DNA of 7,155 bases from contig CAZOZX010000110.1 in the NCBI GenBank assembly GCA_964584415.1, positions 1 through 7,155 on the forward strand, given 5' to 3'. The DNA is from PHAA01 sp964584415. Its GTDB lineage: Bacteria; Bacillota; Syntrophomonadia; Syntrophomonadales; Syntrophomonadaceae. Positions 1 through 6,250 of the stretch are shown here, in pieces. The position numbers and the translations under genes were made by a program. The notes under the pieces are model-generated. The model ran no database searches and was not told the origin of the DNA. It was given only the letters and a program-made list of their open reading frames with translations. Within the stretch, counting starts at the first letter, position 1. Each line of letters opens with the position of its first letter.

Positions 1-1
1 G

Positions 2-331
2 GGTACCTCGCTTCCATATGGTAAACAGCGCCGTCTGGAGATAGCCCGGGCATTGGCGACTGAACCCAGCCTGCTGCTCCTGGACGAGCCGGCCGCGGGT
101 ATGAACCCGGCTGAGTCCCTGGAATTAATGGATTTTGTGGCCCGGATCAGGGATGAATTCAATATTACCGTCTTGATGATCGAGCACCACATGGAGGTAG
201 TAATGGGGATTTGTGAAAAGATATATGTTCTGGATTATGGTGTAACACTGGCCCAAGGCAATCCAGCCGAGATCCAGAATGATCCTGCTGTAATTGAAGC
301 TTACCTGGGGGCGGTGGACATAGATGCTTAA
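2..331 (+). CDS. livG: Branched-chain amino acid ABC transporter ATP-binding protein LivG, C-terminal part (5' end outside window)
   Basis: The open frame runs in from the left edge and gives 109 residues, about the last 40% of a LivG-type ATPase (usual length about 250-260). It begins just before the ABC signature, which here reads LPYGKQRRLEIARAL; the YGxQRRLEIARAL form is typical of LivG rather than LSGGQ. It is followed by Walker B and the D-loop (LLLLDEPAAGMNPAE) and by the H-switch (MIEHHME). By family, it hydrolyses ATP on the cytoplasmic face to drive import of leucine, isoleucine and valine with LivF, the LivH/LivM permeases and a binding protein, which would lie upstream. An internal TTG at 53 could be mistaken for a start, but the conserved signature upstream of it shows the frame is longer. 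The stop overlaps the livF start by 8 bp, indicating translational coupling. Confidence 0.95.
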   Translation, partial: GTSLPYGKQRRLEIARALATEPSLLLLDEPAAGMNPAESLELMDFVARIRDEFNITVLMIEHHMEVVMGICEKIYVLDYGVTLAQGNPAEIQNDPAVIEAYLGAVDIDA

Positions 332-1031
332 GATCAGCGATTTAAGTGTGTATTACGGTGGAATCCACGCTCTCCGGGGAGTATCGCTGCAGGTACCCGA
401 AAACCAGATCGTGACACTGGTCGGAGCTAACGGCGCGGGCAAGAGTACGCTGCTGCGGGCAATCTGCAATATGGTTCCGGTTGCCTCGGGAAAGATACAC
501 TTCATGAACCATGATATCACCGGTAAAAACACCGTCGACATCGTGAAGAAGGGAATAACTATGGTGCCCGAAGGGCGAAGGATATTTGCCAATCTCACGG
601 TTTTGGAAAATCTGCATATGGGCGCCTATGCCCGCAAGGACAAGGACGAAATCAATCAGGATATACAGGAAATGTACACCCTTTTTCCGCGTCTGCAGGA
701 GAGGCAGTGGCAGGTAGCCGGGACCCTGTCGGGGGGCGAGCAGCAGATGCTGGCCATTGCCCGGGCTCTCATGTCCAGACCGGTTCTGCTGATGATGGAT
801 GAACCATCCCTGGGCTTGGCACCCTTGCTGGTCAAAGAAGTGTTCAGAATAATAAAGGACATCCACAGTAAGGGTATGACGATCCTGCTTATTGAACAAA
901 ATGCGACCGCAGCCTTACAGATAGCTGATTACGGTTATGTCTTGGAAACCGGTGAAATTGTCTTGGAGGGACCGGGGCAGGAATTAGCCGTAAATGAAGA
1001 GGTGCGCAAGGCTTACCTCGGCAAAGCCTAG
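324..1031 (+). CDS. livF: Branched-chain amino acid ABC transporter ATP-binding protein LivF
   Basis: This is a complete 235-residue ABC ATPase of normal LivF length. Visible motifs are the A-loop tyrosines (YYGG, 10-13), Walker A GANGAGKST (34-42), the Q-loop region ending MVPEGRRIFANLTVLENL (80-97), the signature LSGGEQQMLAIARAL (135-149), Walker B LLMMDEPSLGLAP (155-167) and the switch region LLIEQN (188-193). Gln stands at the H-switch position, as is usual in LivF. The VPEGRRIF stretch and the overall pattern match LivF better than the urea-transport UrtE. The protein pairs with LivG as the cytoplasmic nucleotide-binding heterodimer of the LIV-I type importer. The ATG overlaps the livG stop by 8 bp; a G-rich stretch within the livG 3' end (about 307-318) can serve as ribosome binding site. 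It is the last gene of the operon, since a hairpin terminator follows. Confidence 0.96.
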   Translation: MLKISDLSVYYGGIHALRGVSLQVPENQIVTLVGANGAGKSTLLRAICNMVPVASGKIHFMNHDITGKNTVDIVKKGITMVPEGRRIFANLTVLENLHMGAYARKDKDEINQDIQEMYTLFPRLQERQWQVAGTLSGGEQQMLAIARALMSRPVLLMMDEPSLGLAPLLVKEVFRIIKDIHSKGMTILLIEQNATAALQIADYGYVLETGEIVLEGPGQELAVNEEVRKAYLGKA

Positions 1032-1061
1032 AACTTAGGAAGCAAATTTTCGCGGAATAAT

Positions 1062-1099
1062 AACCTCGCATCCTAACAAGATGCGGGGTTTCTATATTT
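1062..1099 (+). terminator. Rho-independent terminator of the liv operon
   Basis: The arm AACCTCGCATC (1062-1072) and the arm GATGCGGGGTT (1080-1090) form an 11-bp stem with one G-U pair and a 7-base loop. The 3' side continues as TTTCTATATTT, a moderate U-tract. It lies 31 bp after the livF stop, where the operon should end. Confidence 0.8.
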
Positions 1100-1455
1100 G
1101 TGAATAACATTTGCTTATTTTAAAAGTCGCATCCATTAATAGGTTCAAATAAGTCCTCCTTGCCTACAAGAATTAATAGAGCAGTCTGAAGTCTTTTCCC
1201 AAGTGAAAGTCTGCTAACTTGCTTCGTTTATGTTACGCTACATTATATGCTACGCTACATTTTTCCCGCCTTTTTACAATACGACTATTATGAGAAAATC
1301 TATTCCACAAGCAATCCTACAGCCTCCCCAACCCATGAAAATATTTTCAACTTTTGTTAGAATATATTGCCATATTTGCTAGAAATAAAAGGTATTAACT
1401 ACATAATGTTGAATACAATGAATAATTATTAAGTCATTCAATAGACGGTAAATAA
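1100..1455. other. AT-rich intergenic stretch without a recognisable gene
   Basis: No coding frame with a start, a ribosome binding site and plausible composition is visible on either strand. The stretch is AT-rich with frequent stops. The only local structure is the short imperfect duplication at 1231-1262. It may be degraded sequence upstream of the propeller-protein remnant that begins at about 1456, but no repeat motif is readable here in any frame. Confidence 0.5.
1231..1262. repeat. Short imperfect tandem direct repeat (17-bp period)
   Basis: The 11-mer TACGCTACATT occurs at 1234-1244 and again at 1251-1261. The wider 15-mers at 1231-1245 and 1248-1262 agree at 13 positions. There are only two copies, and no function is suggested. 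Confidence 0.55.
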
Positions 1456-1704
1456 TATGTAACCGGGTGGCAGTTTAAGAATGATTATATCTATTACTCA
1501 TCTTTAGTTAACGATTATTTTAGTCTATCTAAAATAAAAACTGATGGAACCGATAAAAAACAGCTAGTCGTAGGTGATGCCGCTTCATCGCTCAGGTCAG
1601 TTGGAGATTGGATATATTGCTTGGGAAACACTCGGAATTACATGTTCAGCACCGACGGAACCGATCGGCAAATTTTGGATCCGCCCTTACAAATGAAACA
1701 ATAA
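1456..1704 (+). pseudogene. 5'-truncated remnant of a DUF5050/LRP1-like propeller repeat protein
   Basis: An uninterrupted frame of 82 codons ends in TAA at 1702-1704 and is preceded by an in-frame TAA at 1453-1455. It has no ATG, GTG or TTG before the internal ATG at 1642, so the N-terminus, signal peptide and most blades are missing. What remains is clearly related to the two intact lipoproteins downstream. It shows NDYIYYS, then KIKTDGTDKKQL (from about 1534), VGDWIYC (1600-1620) and STDGTDRQIL (1648-1677), which is about two repeat units and the C-terminus. The spacing between the two DGT motifs (37 codons) fits one repeat. It uses TDGT where the downstream genes use TDGS, so it is a diverged paralog rather than a fresh partial copy. 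An unusual start codon or a sequencing frameshift upstream is an alternative, but no repeat motif is visible in the other frames upstream. Confidence 0.75.
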
Positions 1705-1767
1705 GCAAGTTAGAAACTGAAAACAGACCATGCTGAATGATGTCGCCAGGTTCTATAGGAGGAAGCA

Positions 1768-1794
1768 ATTAATAAATGAGAGGTGGGTTCGGTT
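1768..1794 (+). promoter_or_regulatory. Conserved leader with ribosome binding site of the first propeller lipoprotein gene
   Basis: ATTAATAAATGAGAGG (1768-1783) continues as TGGGTTCGGTT up to the GTG at 1795. The same block precedes the second lipoprotein gene (2984-3010): counted through the start codons, 28 of 30 bases agree. The Shine-Dalgarno sequence is AGGTGG (1781-1786), 8 bases before GTG 1795. This alignment decides the start: GTG 1795 matches the paralog's ATG, while the in-frame GTG at 1783 lies inside the Shine-Dalgarno sequence. Confidence 0.75.
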
Positions 1795-2790
1795 GTGAAA
1801 AAATTGATTGGATTAGGCCTAATTGTATGTCTGATTTTTAGTATCTTTCTATGTGGCTGTGGAGGGAAGGACAAGGGAGCGACACCTGCAACAGGTGGCA
1901 ATACAGGCGGCAACATAAGCAACGGTGGACGGGTTGCCCAGCAAGGTGATTGGGTCTACTTTAGCAACTCAGATATGACCGGTTATTTATATAAGATGCA
2001 CCCCGACGGCAGCAAGATAACCCGACTGAATATGGATACTACAATGTTTATCAATATAGTCGGTGATTGGATTTATTACGTCAATGATAAGCATGATGGT
2101 AGTTACGCAATTTACAAGTCACGCACCGATGGCAGTGAAACGACCAAAGTGAATAATGATGATTCAGGTTATATCAATGTTGTCGGCGATTGGATATATT
2201 ACTGCAACATGGATGATCAAAACAAAATTTATAAGATACGCACTGATGGCAGCAATAGGACCAAAGTGAATGATGATAGCTCAGCTGAAATCAATGTAGC
2301 CGGCAATTGGATTTATTACTGCAACGTTAGTGATAGATATAGATTATATAAGGTACGCACCGATGGCAGCAATCGAACAAAAGTAAATGATGAAATTTCA
2401 CGTTGGATCAATGTAGTCGGTGATTGGATTTATTACGTCACCTTAACTGACGATGGTGAGTATAGGACAAGAATATATAAGATGCGCACCGATGGCAGCG
2501 ATCGAATCAAGGTGAGTGATGACGAGCCGTTTCTAATCAATGTAGCTGGTGACTGGATTTATTACAGCAATATGGGTGACGGCAAACTATATAAGATCCA
2601 CACCGATGGGAGCAATCGCACCAAAGTGAATGACGATAAGTTATATGTTGTCGATGATGATGAGCCAGGTTATATCAATGTAGCCGGCGATTGGATTTAT
2701 TACGTCAACGGAATTGATGGTGGCCAATTCTATAAGGTCCGTACCGACGGCAGCGATCGGCAACGTGTTGATTCAAGGATTGGGGGGTAG
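1795..2790 (+). CDS. Exported lipoprotein with seven DUF5050/LRP1-like beta-propeller repeats
   Basis: The product is 331 residues from GTG 1795. Residues 1-21 form a lipoprotein signal peptide (MKK, then a hydrophobic core), and the lipobox LCGC places the lipidated cysteine at 22. A Gly/Thr/Asn-rich linker follows to about residue 45. Seven repeats then fill the protein, each opening with G(D/N)W(I/V)Y(Y/F) at residues 51, 90, 131, 170, 209, 252 and 298 and closing with YKxxxDGSxxxxV/L; all seven DGS motifs are present. The period is 39-46 residues, as expected for propeller blades, and seven units could close a ring. The repeat resembles DUF5050 (prolow-density-lipoprotein-receptor-related beta-propeller). 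No catalytic residues are recognisable; a binding or scaffold role on the outer membrane face is inference. Insertions enlarge blade 5 and the segment between repeats 6 and 7 (residues 282-294, Asp-rich). The gene is tandem with a paralog at 3011-3910. Confidence 0.9.
   Translation: MKKLIGLGLIVCLIFSIFLCGCGGKDKGATPATGGNTGGNISNGGRVAQQGDWVYFSNSDMTGYLYKMHPDGSKITRLNMDTTMFINIVGDWIYYVNDKHDGSYAIYKSRTDGSETTKVNNDDSGYINVVGDWIYYCNMDDQNKIYKIRTDGSNRTKVNDDSSAEINVAGNWIYYCNVSDRYRLYKVRTDGSNRTKVNDEISRWINVVGDWIYYVTLTDDGEYRTRIYKMRTDGSDRIKVSDDEPFLINVAGDWIYYSNMGDGKLYKIHTDGSNRTKVNDDKLYVVDDDEPGYINVAGDWIYYVNGIDGGQFYKVRTDGSDRQRVDSRIGG
1945..2769 (+). repeat. Seven-unit tandem repeat within the first lipoprotein gene
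   Basis: Each unit is about 117-138 bp. The DNA itself is conserved, not only the protein: the blocks GGTGATTGGATTTATTAC and CGCACCGATGGCAGC recur with few changes. Such a repeat is prone to gain or loss of whole units in frame. Confidence 0.85.
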
Positions 2791-2909
2791 CATGCTGCCA
2801 TTGTGGCAATCGTGATAAATGGAAAATAGAGCCACTGTGATGACAGCTATCTGAAGGAGACTGGAGCACGTCTTGCAAGGTAGAGTGGAGGCGCATACTA
2901 GGCGGTATT

Positions 2910-2938
2910 TTAACCTTTTTCCATCGATGGCAGGTTAA
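2910..2938. repeat. Inverted repeat with nested palindrome between the two lipoprotein genes
   Basis: TTAACCT (2910-2916) is the reverse complement of AGGTTAA (2932-2938). Between them lies the perfect 10-bp palindrome CCATCGATGG (2921-2930). No T-run follows the 3' arm, so this is not a standard terminator. It sits 72 bp before the start of the second lipoprotein gene, where an operator or processed mRNA structure is possible. Confidence 0.5.
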
Positions 2939-2983
2939 CGTGTTTCTATTAAATGATATTCACTATGTCATGTAGCAGTGACT

Positions 2984-3010
2984 ATTAATAAATGAGAGGG
3001 GGGTTCGGTT
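2984..3010 (+). promoter_or_regulatory. Conserved leader with ribosome binding site of the second propeller lipoprotein gene
   Basis: This block matches 1768-1794 in length and almost in sequence. The Shine-Dalgarno stretch AGGGGG (2997-3002) lies 8 bases before ATG 3011. Sequence similarity between the two leaders fades upstream of 2984, so the shared element is short. Confidence 0.75.
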
Positions 3011-3910
3011 ATGAAAAAATTGATCGGAATAATCCTGATTGTGTGCATGATATTCAGTGTCTTGTTATGTGGTTGTGGTGGGACGGACCAAGCGTCAACG
3101 ACTGAAACAGAAAATAGTGCTGCGAATCAGAACTCCACGGTTAATGAAGCGGCGCCAGAGAAAAATTCTGTATCTGACAATAAGGCATATGGCAATAGTG
3201 CTGGAAATATCGCAAATGGGGGCATTGTATGCCAGCAGGGAGACTGGATCTACTTTCAAAATGTATTCGATAATTATAAGCTCTATAAAATGCACACAGA
3301 CGGTAGCGGGAGGGTAAAATTAAGTGATGATGCTACATGCGATATTAATGTGATTGGTGATTGGATTTATTACGGAAAACCTTCCATGCAAGGAATTTAT
3401 AAGATACGAACGGACGGCAGCGGAGGGATCAAATTGAGTGAAGATCCTGCATGGTTTATTAATGTTGTTGGCGACTGGATTTACTATGTTAATGGTAGTA
3501 TAGGTGAAGTCTGTAAATTACGCACAGACGGCAGCGGAAGGACTGTATTGAGTCATGGTTATTCAAACTTCATCAATGTTGTCGATGACTGGATTTATTA
3601 TAAAGATTCTGAAGATTACTATTATCTCTATAAAATGAGGACTGATGGCAGTACCAAAACCAAACTTAGCACAGATAATATAGCGAATTTTAATGTAGTT
3701 GGTGAATGGATTTACTACCATTATGAGTACTCTCCATACTATACCCTTTATAAAATGCGAACCGATGGCAGCAGTCGAACCAAAATGGGGAATCAGGGGT
3801 CACCTAGTGAAGTTAGTGTAGCAGGAGACTGGATTTATACATCTGATTTTTTTAAGAAAAGGAACTATAGAACGCATACCGATGGAAGCGGAATGCAGAA
3901 TGTCAACTAG
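3011..3910 (+). CDS. Exported lipoprotein with six DUF5050/LRP1-like beta-propeller repeats (paralog of 1795-2790)
   Basis: The product is 299 residues. Its signal peptide is nearly the same as that of the upstream paralog (MKKLIGIILIVCMIFSVLLCG, lipidated Cys 22). The linker (about 23-70) is longer and rich in Asn, Ser, Glu and Thr, ending in the shared motif GNIANGG. Six repeats open at residues 77, 116, 154, 192, 231 and 272 with (G/D)(D/E)WIY and close with YKxxTDGS; all six TDGS motifs are kept. The period is 38-41 residues and very regular. It therefore has one blade fewer than its neighbour, and the final blade is reduced (GDWIYT, then THTDGSGMQNVN at the C-terminus). The ATG is supported by the conserved leader and Shine-Dalgarno sequence. 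By family it should be a membrane-anchored propeller outside the cell; the ligand is unknown. It follows the first paralog by 220 bp, too far for obvious coupling. Confidence 0.9.
   Translation: MKKLIGIILIVCMIFSVLLCGCGGTDQASTTETENSAANQNSTVNEAAPEKNSVSDNKAYGNSAGNIANGGIVCQQGDWIYFQNVFDNYKLYKMHTDGSGRVKLSDDATCDINVIGDWIYYGKPSMQGIYKIRTDGSGGIKLSEDPAWFINVVGDWIYYVNGSIGEVCKLRTDGSGRTVLSHGYSNFINVVDDWIYYKDSEDYYYLYKMRTDGSTKTKLSTDNIANFNVVGEWIYYHYEYSPYYTLYKMRTDGSSRTKMGNQGSPSEVSVAGDWIYTSDFFKKRNYRTHTDGSGMQNVN
3239..3907 (+). repeat. Six-unit tandem repeat within the second lipoprotein gene
   Basis: Units are about 114-123 bp, with recurring GACTGGATTTATTA-like and ACGGCAGCGG-like blocks. Units here favour KLS after TDGS, while the upstream gene favours KVND. 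The repeats have therefore homogenised or diversified separately within each gene since duplication. Confidence 0.85.
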
Positions 3911-4014
3911 AAATACTTAACTTTCATAAACTTGCCAATAAGTGCACGTCTTAGGTGTTAGAAATGGAAAGTATTTGAGTACCGCAATCAAAATATAATT
4001 AGTCGCGCATAACA

Positions 4015-4050
4015 AAATCACACATCGATCTCTCAGGTGTGATTTATAAT
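4015..4050 (+). terminator. Hairpin after the second lipoprotein gene, probable terminator
   Basis: AAATCACAC (4015-4023) and GTGTGATTT (4037-4045) form a perfect 9-bp stem with a 13-base loop, followed by ATAATTCC. The U-tract is weak and the hairpin lies 104 bp after the stop. A perfect TATAAT lies on each side (3994-3999 and 4045-4050), but neither has a convincing -35 element, so a leader hairpin of the next gene remains an alternative. Confidence 0.5.
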
Positions 4051-4095
4051 TCCTAAAACAGTGTTATCTAATAACGTCTGGAGATAAGGTGTATC

Positions 4096-5991
4096 ATGAG
4101 ATTCTGCCACCAGTGCTGGGCAGAGATGCAGGATAGAGATAAATTCTGCATGAACTGCGGAAGTGCATATGTGGAGAACGACGGAGCAACGTCTACTCTA
4201 CCGAAGGATACTGCTTCAACCCAGCAGCATTTTGGCCAGGCTAAAGATGACCGATCTGAGCCGGTGGTTTCTGTGCAGGCCGACCTCCGACTGAATTCTC
4301 CCCCCCGGCCCAAGAGAGGCTCAGGTCTGAGAACCAAACTCATCCTGGGAGCCATATTGGCGATCATACTGGCCGCGGGAGGCTTGTGGGGCTGGAATAC
4401 CTATGGCACAAAAGCCCAGGCCGAAAAGAAACTGGACCTGGCGGTCAAATATTTGAGTGACAACAATTATGAGCAAGCCATATTGGCTTTCAACGATGCC
4501 ATCAAAATAGATCCCAAAGAGGTCAAAGGTTATCAGGGACTGGCCAGGACATACACCCTTCAGGGCAACTACGATGAAGCCAAGAGTACTTATGAAAAAG
4601 GTATAGCCGCCGTAACCCCACAGTACTTACAGGTTTTGCAGTTGAGCTTGGCGGGGATGTACATAGATCAGAACAAACTGACTGATGCAGAGCAAGCCTA
4701 TACTCAGATCATGAATACCGGCCCCAACTGCTTGGAATCCTACTTGGGGCTGGCTATGGTCTATCAGCAGCAGGGAAATAACAGCAAAGCTGAAGCTATA
4801 CTAAGGCAGGCTGTCGAGAAGAACCCCAACGAGTACCAAGTCTATAATGCATTAGCTCTATTCCTTTTCCAGAACCATAAGCAGGATGATGCTCTAAATA
4901 ATATAGTACAATCCCTCAGCCTTGAAATAAACCAGCAGGAAGCCTATCTGGTATTAGACAGTATATATAAGAATAATTGGGCAGGACTGCGCAGCCAAAC
5001 AAGTGGCGTCTCTAATCAAACCGTAGGCTCCATGCTGGAATTCTACACATATTACGCCGCTGCCGATTATAGCAATGCCATTGATACCTTTAAGGGCAAG
5101 CTAGCACTCCAAACAGGAAACCATAAGGCAAAGCTCCTAGCTGCCGTCTGCATGGTTAAGAATGGTGACCAAACCTCTGCCGAAAACCTGATTCAGCAAA
5201 TTGATGTATCCAAGCTCAACCCCACTCTCATAGCCGATCTGGGATATTACTACTTGGCTGCGGGCGACCGCGGTAAGGCAAATAATTACGCTATTGAAGC
5301 CCTACAAGGCGATGGTGCTAATTTTAACGCCATTGCGTTGCTGCAAACGATAAATGATGAGAATACTGCCAGGATTTATATTATGCGGGTTATGTTATTC
5401 AGTTGCATGTCGATAGACAGTATCAATAAAGCCCTGGAGTTAAATGAGATAAATATACCGGCTTACCCTAAAAAAAGCCGGGATACCAATAACAGCACAA
5501 ACAATGCCGTCCGAACTGAAGATGATATAGATTCAAAGGGTTCTGGAAGCGATAATAACAAATCTGCTGACGAACAGGCATCGCAATCGAAACCAGCCTC
5601 TGTTTTAAATTCGAGCATGTTCCAATGGCGGGGTGTTAAGGCAGGAATGAAGGAGCAGCAGGTACTCAGTCTAGTCGGTAATCCTGATCAGAAAATGGGC
5701 ACCGAAACGGGATGGCATTGGCTTTATGGAAACATTTCTATTACCTGGTCCTGGAAAGAGCCAAAAGTAGTTAGAGGAGTGGGATGGTTTAACACCTTGG
5801 ATAACAAGATATTCGCTGGTGATAGTTATGAAAAACTTATCGCAACATATGGTCAGCCTAATCGTACCCAATCCAATGATACTGGCGCAGGTTTCTATGC
5901 CATTTATGAAAACCAGTTTGGGATGATAAAGTTCGTAATTATACAAGGTAAAGTAGTGAAAGTGGGCATTGGAGATATATTCTTTGTCTAA
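4096..5991 (+). CDS. Membrane-anchored zinc-ribbon/TPR protein with C-terminal BamE/SmpA-like region
   Basis: This is a 631-residue multidomain protein. Residues 1-25 form a zinc ribbon with two CxxC pairs (C4/C7 and C18/C21). A polar linker ends in a basic patch (RPKR, 71-74), then one membrane helix spans about 82-98; the positive-inside rule puts the ribbon in the cytoplasm and the rest outside. TPR units are readable at about 109-142, 143-176, 179-211, 212-245 and 246-279, with further TPR-like helices at about 311-415. A Ser/Asn/Asp-rich linker (455-505) leads to the C-terminal region. There WRGVKAGMKEQQVLSLVGNP (511-530) with downstream GWHWLYG resembles the BamE/SmpA/OmlA fold, and GDSYEKLIATYGQP (575-588) looks like a second, weaker copy. 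The start has AAGGTG (4086-4091) just upstream. Known parts suggest a protein-binding scaffold; the actual role is unknown. It is codirectional with the lipoprotein genes but separated from them by 185 bp and a hairpin. Confidence 0.88.
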   Translation: MRFCHQCWAEMQDRDKFCMNCGSAYVENDGATSTLPKDTASTQQHFGQAKDDRSEPVVSVQADLRLNSPPRPKRGSGLRTKLILGAILAIILAAGGLWGWNTYGTKAQAEKKLDLAVKYLSDNNYEQAILAFNDAIKIDPKEVKGYQGLARTYTLQGNYDEAKSTYEKGIAAVTPQYLQVLQLSLAGMYIDQNKLTDAEQAYTQIMNTGPNCLESYLGLAMVYQQQGNNSKAEAILRQAVEKNPNEYQVYNALALFLFQNHKQDDALNNIVQSLSLEINQQEAYLVLDSIYKNNWAGLRSQTSGVSNQTVGSMLEFYTYYAAADYSNAIDTFKGKLALQTGNHKAKLLAAVCMVKNGDQTSAENLIQQIDVSKLNPTLIADLGYYYLAAGDRGKANNYAIEALQGDGANFNAIALLQTINDENTARIYIMRVMLFSCMSIDSINKALELNEINIPAYPKKSRDTNNSTNNAVRTEDDIDSKGSGSDNNKSADEQASQSKPASVLNSSMFQWRGVKAGMKEQQVLSLVGNPDQKMGTETGWHWLYGNISITWSWKEPKVVRGVGWFNTLDNKIFAGDSYEKLIATYGQPNRTQSNDTGAGFYAIYENQFGMIKFVIIQGKVVKVGIGDIFFV

Positions 5992-6107
5992 TAAGATAAA
6001 AAAGAACTCTAACACTTTGCAGGTAAAGAGGTTTAATTTGAAGGAAGTCTATCGTTACTGATTTAAGGTGGTCTATATGTTCTGCCCGGTATAATAGGAA
6101 TTCCCAG

Positions 6108-6134
6108 AAAAAACCGCGCGGTTTGCGCGGTTTT
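6108..6134. terminator. Bidirectional Rho-independent terminator
   Basis: AAAACCGCGC (6110-6119) and GCGCGGTTTT (6125-6134) form a perfect 10-bp GC-rich stem with a 5-base loop. The A-run 6108-6113 gives a six-U tract on the minus strand, ending the tRNA-Trp transcript 37 bp after its 3' end. On the plus strand the stem is followed by TTTTGTTGTTTCTT, so it can also end the transcript of the TPR protein gene. Confidence 0.88.
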
Positions 6135-6146
6135 GTTGTTTCTTAA

Positions 6147-6222
6147 TGGCAGGGGAGAGAGGTCTCGAACCCCCAGCCCTCGGTTTTGGAGACCGATGCT
6201 CTGCCAATTGAGCTACTCCCCT
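6147..6222 (-). tRNA. tRNA-Trp (anticodon CCA)
   Basis: Read on the minus strand, the 76 bases fold as a complete tRNA. The acceptor arms AGGGGAG and CTCCCCT pair fully. The D-stem is GCTC/GAGC, and the anticodon stem TCGGT/ACCGA encloses the loop CTCCAAA with anticodon CCA. The T-loop is TTCGAGA, followed by the discriminator base G and an encoded CCA. The T-stem GGGGG/CCTCT contains two G-U pairs, which is slightly weak but acceptable. It decodes UGG as tryptophan. It has its own promoter upstream and a terminator downstream, so it is a single-gene unit running opposite to both neighbours. Confidence 0.97.
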
Positions 6223-6250
6223 GTGCTGGTTCCTGAACTCAGCGACATTA

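Noticed and set aside
342..899. Long minus-strand open frame opposite livF.
   Set aside because: It is the antisense shadow of a clear ABC ATPase gene, with no family resemblance of its own.
1214..1713. An 11-bp inverted repeat, CTAACTTGCTT (1214-1224) and AAGCAAGTTAG (1703-1713), enclosing the propeller remnant, as if it were ends of a small mobile element.
   Set aside because: Similarity stops at the 11 bases, no target-site duplication is visible, the right copy overlaps the remnant's stop codon, and the interior carries only the gene remnant.
1776..1841. Short out-of-frame ORF (21 codons) starting at ATG 1776 behind a perfect AGGAGG at 1757-1762, overlapping the start of the first lipoprotein gene; possible leader peptide.
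   Set aside because: The AGGAGG is 13 bases from the ATG, the matching ATG before the second paralog has no such Shine-Dalgarno sequence, and that frame does not end at a comparable place, so the leader peptide is not conserved.
2796..2808. Small hairpin TGCCA-TTG-TGGCA just after the first lipoprotein gene as a terminator.
   Set aside because: The stem is only 5 bp and no T-run follows, so termination cannot be supported.
3911..3976. Inverted repeat AAATACTT (3911-3918) and AAGTATTT (3969-3976) after the second lipoprotein gene.
   Set aside because: The arms are short, AT-only in large part and 50 bases apart, with no T-run; chance is likely.
5671..6015. Minus-strand open frame of 114 codons opposite the end of the TPR protein gene.
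   Set aside because: It lies antisense to the conserved BamE-like region and shows no recognisable motif or ribosome binding site.
6090..6095. Perfect plus-strand TATAAT between the TPR gene and the tRNA as a promoter.
   Set aside because: There is no -35 at a proper distance, and the bidirectional terminator follows within 15 bp with no plus-strand gene before it.
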